7,090 bases of DNA, from NCBI GenBank assembly GCA_003224635.1, contig QHZK01000253.1, forward strand, positions 1-7,090. The letters run 5' to 3'. Shown here piece after piece: positions 5,041-7,090 of this stretch (position 1 is its first letter; the number at the start of each line of letters is the position of its first letter). Made by a program: the position numbers and the translations under genes. Origin of the DNA: Acidobacteriota bacterium. GTDB taxonomy: Bacteria; Acidobacteriota; Terriglobia; UBA7540. Below the pieces are notes generated by a model. That model had not been told where the DNA came from and did no database searches. It saw nothing but the letters and a program-made list of their open reading frames with translations.

Positions 5041-7090
5041 GCCACTCCTTTGCCCGCTGGCATGCACCTCGAGGACGGCCTTCCCCATACCTGCGTTACC
5101 GGCTGTATCGTACACGCGCACGGTAATCACGTGCTCGCCGGGTTCGAGACCTCGGACCTTGACCGTAAAGGTCTCCCGCTGTGAATCTGCGATTCCGTCG
5201 TCGGCAACGAGGTCGCTCCATTCCTTTCCGTCCCTCGAAAATTCCCCGCTGCGCAAAGGCGAAGTTCCATCCTCAGCCTCAAATTGGACCTCGACCTGTC
5301 CTCCCCCCGATTTCGCCGTCGTCACTCGCTGGCTCAGGACGCGCACGGCGGGCGGCGTGTTATCAATCCAGAAGGGGGCGCTGATCAGCTCCGCTTTGCG
5401 TGCCGAGGCGGGAGGGTTGGAGTCCTCGTCGGAGGCCACCAGCCGCGCCGTGTATTTGCCGTCCGCGAGCGTGTCAGGCTCGATCGTGAAGTTGGTCTGG
5501 TGGAGCTTGTCCTTCAGCAGGTGCCATGTCTGCTCGTCGGCCGCCTTGACGTAGAGCGAGTAAACCAACTGGTCGCCGTTCGGGTCGTCGGCCTGCCAAC
5601 CGAAGCTGATAGGCGTCTTGGCCGGGGGCGATCCGGGGGCCGGCGGAGCGCCGCCCGGGGGCGCGTTCGCGCCCGGAAAGGCTCCGGAGCCTGAGGACAT
5701 ACCGGTCGTGCTGGTGCGTTCGCCGGCGGCGGACACGTTCAGCGAACGAATTTCGGGAGGCAAGTTCTGGTTCAGATACGAAAGCGTTACGTCATCGAGC
5801 GTGGGGCCGGCCGTGCCCGAGGCGTGGAAGACCGCCTTCCACTGGATATACCTGGCGGGCGGACTCGAGACGGGACTGCCGTTCGGGTTGCGATACGGAC
5901 CCGCCCAATCACTCCACGTCTGGTCGGGCCGGTCGGTATTGCCGGAGCGGGTGAAGCATTCAAGCTTCGACCCTTCCGCAGTCTCGCCTCGCCAGGCCAG
6001 CGTGCCCCAGCGGGAAATGAACTTGGTGTCTTTGACCGGAGACTCATAGGAGCCTTCGCGGCTCGGCGTCGTCCTCAGGCGAAAGAGCTTGGCGATATTC
6101 GTCGTGGCCACGTAAAGGTCCTTGCCTTGCAGCCACAACTGGGTGGCAAGCGACTCACGGGTCTCGGTCACGAGCGTCAGGTCTCGACTTTCACCCGAGG
6201 TGGTAAGGTCGAAAATGCGCCCGTTGGTGTCGGTGGAAAAGAGCACGTGGTCGGCCCGCACGGCCAGCCCGAAAATGCTTTCATTATTGGAGCTCCAGAT
6301 CGTTTCGGCCGTGGAATCGGGAAGGATCTCGATCAGCGAGCCCTTGCCTTGAGGGACCTTCGGCACCGGAAACGGCGCCGCCGGATTAGAGGGGCGGTTG
6401 AAGCTGGGAGTCCTGCCGGGTTCGGTATTGGGAGGCGTCTGAGGAGGCTTGGTCTGCGCCGCGCCGCCGTCATCACCGGCCCCTGCCTCAACGGTCACCG
6501 TGGTCACCACCGGTGGAGCGGCGGCAGGCGTGGCGGGGCCGAAGATTTCGGGTGTCCCCTTGCCCCCTGAACCCCCCAGCGCGGCAGCGTAGACGTTCCC
6601 GCGCTCGTCCGTGGCCAGTGCGTGGACCTCGGGCAGGCCAGCCTGATAGAGCACAAACGCCTTACCCTCCGGCGTGATTCGATAAATCAGCCCGTTCGGA
6701 ACGCTTCCAGCCAGTAAATTCCCGTGGCGGTCGAGGGCGAGGCACATGACGTGGGTCTGCTTGGTGTCAAAGAAAACTTCGCCCTTGCCGCTTTCCTCGA
6801 TTCTCAAGATCTTTCCCTGGTCGCCGGTGCCCGCGTACAGGCGCCCCTCGGCGTCGAAAGCCAGCGCCCAGATATACTTGGTCTTCGGATCGTAGAAGAC
6901 CTTCGATTTTCCGTCGGGCGCTACCCGGTAGATTTTGCCGTCGGGCGAGCTTCCCACATAGAGCGCGCCGTCCGGCGCCGCGGCCAGGGCAAAGATATCC
7001 GGCTCGGGCGCATCAAAGAACAGGGCGCCCTTCCCTGTCTCGTCCACGCGGAAAACCTTGCCCGCGTGCCCGGTTCCCACATACAGGTTG
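5035..7090 (-). CDS. Multidomain extracytoplasmic beta-propeller / Ig-like protein, C-terminal part (start outside window)
   Basis: The frame is open to the right edge, so the N-terminus is missing; residue numbers below count from a GTG at 7080 that is internal, not a start. Residues 1-167 are propeller blades with a strict 41-residue repeat carrying LYVGT, GKIYRV, VFYD and ALAFD-type strands. Residues 181-247 are a Pro/Ala/Thr-rich linker. Residues 248-340 look like further blades (IFGLAVRADHVLFSTDTNGRIF, LYVATTNIAKLFRL). Residues 352-440 form a beta-sandwich-like module (SRWGTLAW, TRSGNT, TWSDW, SPPARYIQW). After a Gly/Pro/Ala linker (456-488) comes an Fn3-like domain at 489-575 with ADDPNGDQLVYSLYV, then an Ig-like domain at 576-674 with VRVYDTAGNAG. 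Such proteins are usually exported and bind carbohydrate or protein partners; no catalytic motif was seen. The function is unknown. Confidence 0.85.
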   Translation of the reverse strand, partial: NLYVGTGHAGKVFRVDETGKGALFFDAPEPDIFALAAAPDGALYVGSSPDGKIYRVAPDGKSKVFYDPKTKYIWALAFDAEGRLYAGTGDQGKILRIEESGKGEVFFDTKQTHVMCLALDRHGNLLAGSVPNGLIYRITPEGKAFVLYQAGLPEVHALATDERGNVYAAALGGSGGKGTPEIFGPATPAAAPPVVTTVTVEAGAGDDGGAAQTKPPQTPPNTEPGRTPSFNRPSNPAAPFPVPKVPQGKGSLIEILPDSTAETIWSSNNESIFGLAVRADHVLFSTDTNGRIFDLTTSGESRDLTLVTETRESLATQLWLQGKDLYVATTNIAKLFRLRTTPSREGSYESPVKDTKFISRWGTLAWRGETAEGSKLECFTRSGNTDRPDQTWSDWAGPYRNPNGSPVSSPPARYIQWKAVFHASGTAGPTLDDVTLSYLNQNLPPEIRSLNVSAAGERTSTTGMSSGSGAFPGANAPPGGAPPAPGSPPAKTPISFGWQADDPNGDQLVYSLYVKAADEQTWHLLKDKLHQTNFTIEPDTLADGKYTARLVASDEDSNPPASARKAELISAPFWIDNTPPAVRVLSQRVTTAKSGGGQVEVQFEAEDGTSPLRSGEFSRDGKEWSDLVADDGIADSQRETFTVKVRGLEPGEHVITVRVYDTAGNAGMGKAVLEVHASGQRSGD
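6595..7086 (-). other. Four exact 41-residue propeller repeats in the protein
   Basis: The units begin at LYVGTG (7086), LYVGSS (6963), LYAGTG (6840) and LLAGSV (6717), each exactly 123 bp long with no indels. The shared pattern is L-Y-x-G, then G-K-I/V-x-R, G-K-x-x-x-F-F/Y-D and A-L-A-x-D. The DNA has diverged, so these are old structural repeats. The repeat probably continues past the right edge. Confidence 0.85.

Noticed and set aside
5824..6570. Plus-strand frames opposite the propeller gene (and a similar one at 4274-4939 opposite the sigma gene)
   Set aside because: They are antisense shadows of well-supported proteins, with arginine/glycine-rich composition and no recognisable domain.

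Overview
The window is about 7.1 kb of GC-rich bacterial DNA. Every gene I can support lies on the minus strand. Read in the direction of transcription (high to low coordinates) the order is: the C-terminal part of a large beta-propeller/Ig-like extracytoplasmic protein (5035-7090, its start lies outside the window); an ECF sigma factor, its zinc-binding membrane anti-sigma factor and a secreted DUF4097 protein (4849-2559, tightly packed); shikimate kinase (aroK, 2322-1810); a CcsA/HemX-type membrane protein (1604-774); and the first 231 codons of glutamyl-tRNA reductase (hemA, 694-1, cut by the window edge). Gene content, the ECF/anti-sigma/DUF4097 module and the style of the intergenic repeats suggest a soil-type Acidobacteriota chromosome. 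That is an inference from gene style, not from a search.

Functionally there are two blocks. The right half deals with the envelope: a modular propeller protein, then a sigma/anti-sigma pair in which the anti-sigma Shine-Dalgarno overlaps the sigma stop codon, then a DUF4097 beta-solenoid protein in the same transcription unit, either a target or a partner of the stress response. The left half is housekeeping: aroK for the shikimate pathway, and hemX-hemA for the first committed step of C5 tetrapyrrole synthesis, with a putative haem-handling or HemA-modulating membrane protein beside it.

The most unusual content lies between the genes. Every gap outside the sigma/anti-sigma/DUF4097 unit contains DNA with a strict 7-bp period. 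Two gaps (1642-1802 and 2381-2556) hold copies of one composite element: a heptamer array, a roughly 80-bp core, then an inverted heptamer array. The cores are recognisably related to each other. Each copy begins within 2-8 bp of an upstream gene's stop codon and ends next to a perfect TATAAT hexamer facing the next gene. The hemX-hemA gap is almost wholly two opposed heptamer arrays that run up to the hemA ATG, and the aroK leader is also heptameric. Neither leader shows a Shine-Dalgarno. A weaker heptamer run sits at 4927-4947. The arrays recall the heptanucleotide STRR sequences of heterocystous cyanobacteria, but the inverted-array-plus-core layout with abutting -10 boxes is the candidate for something undescribed.

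No tRNA, rRNA, CRISPR array, insertion sequence or convincing rho-independent terminator was seen. No stretch longer than 300 bases is without a gene.
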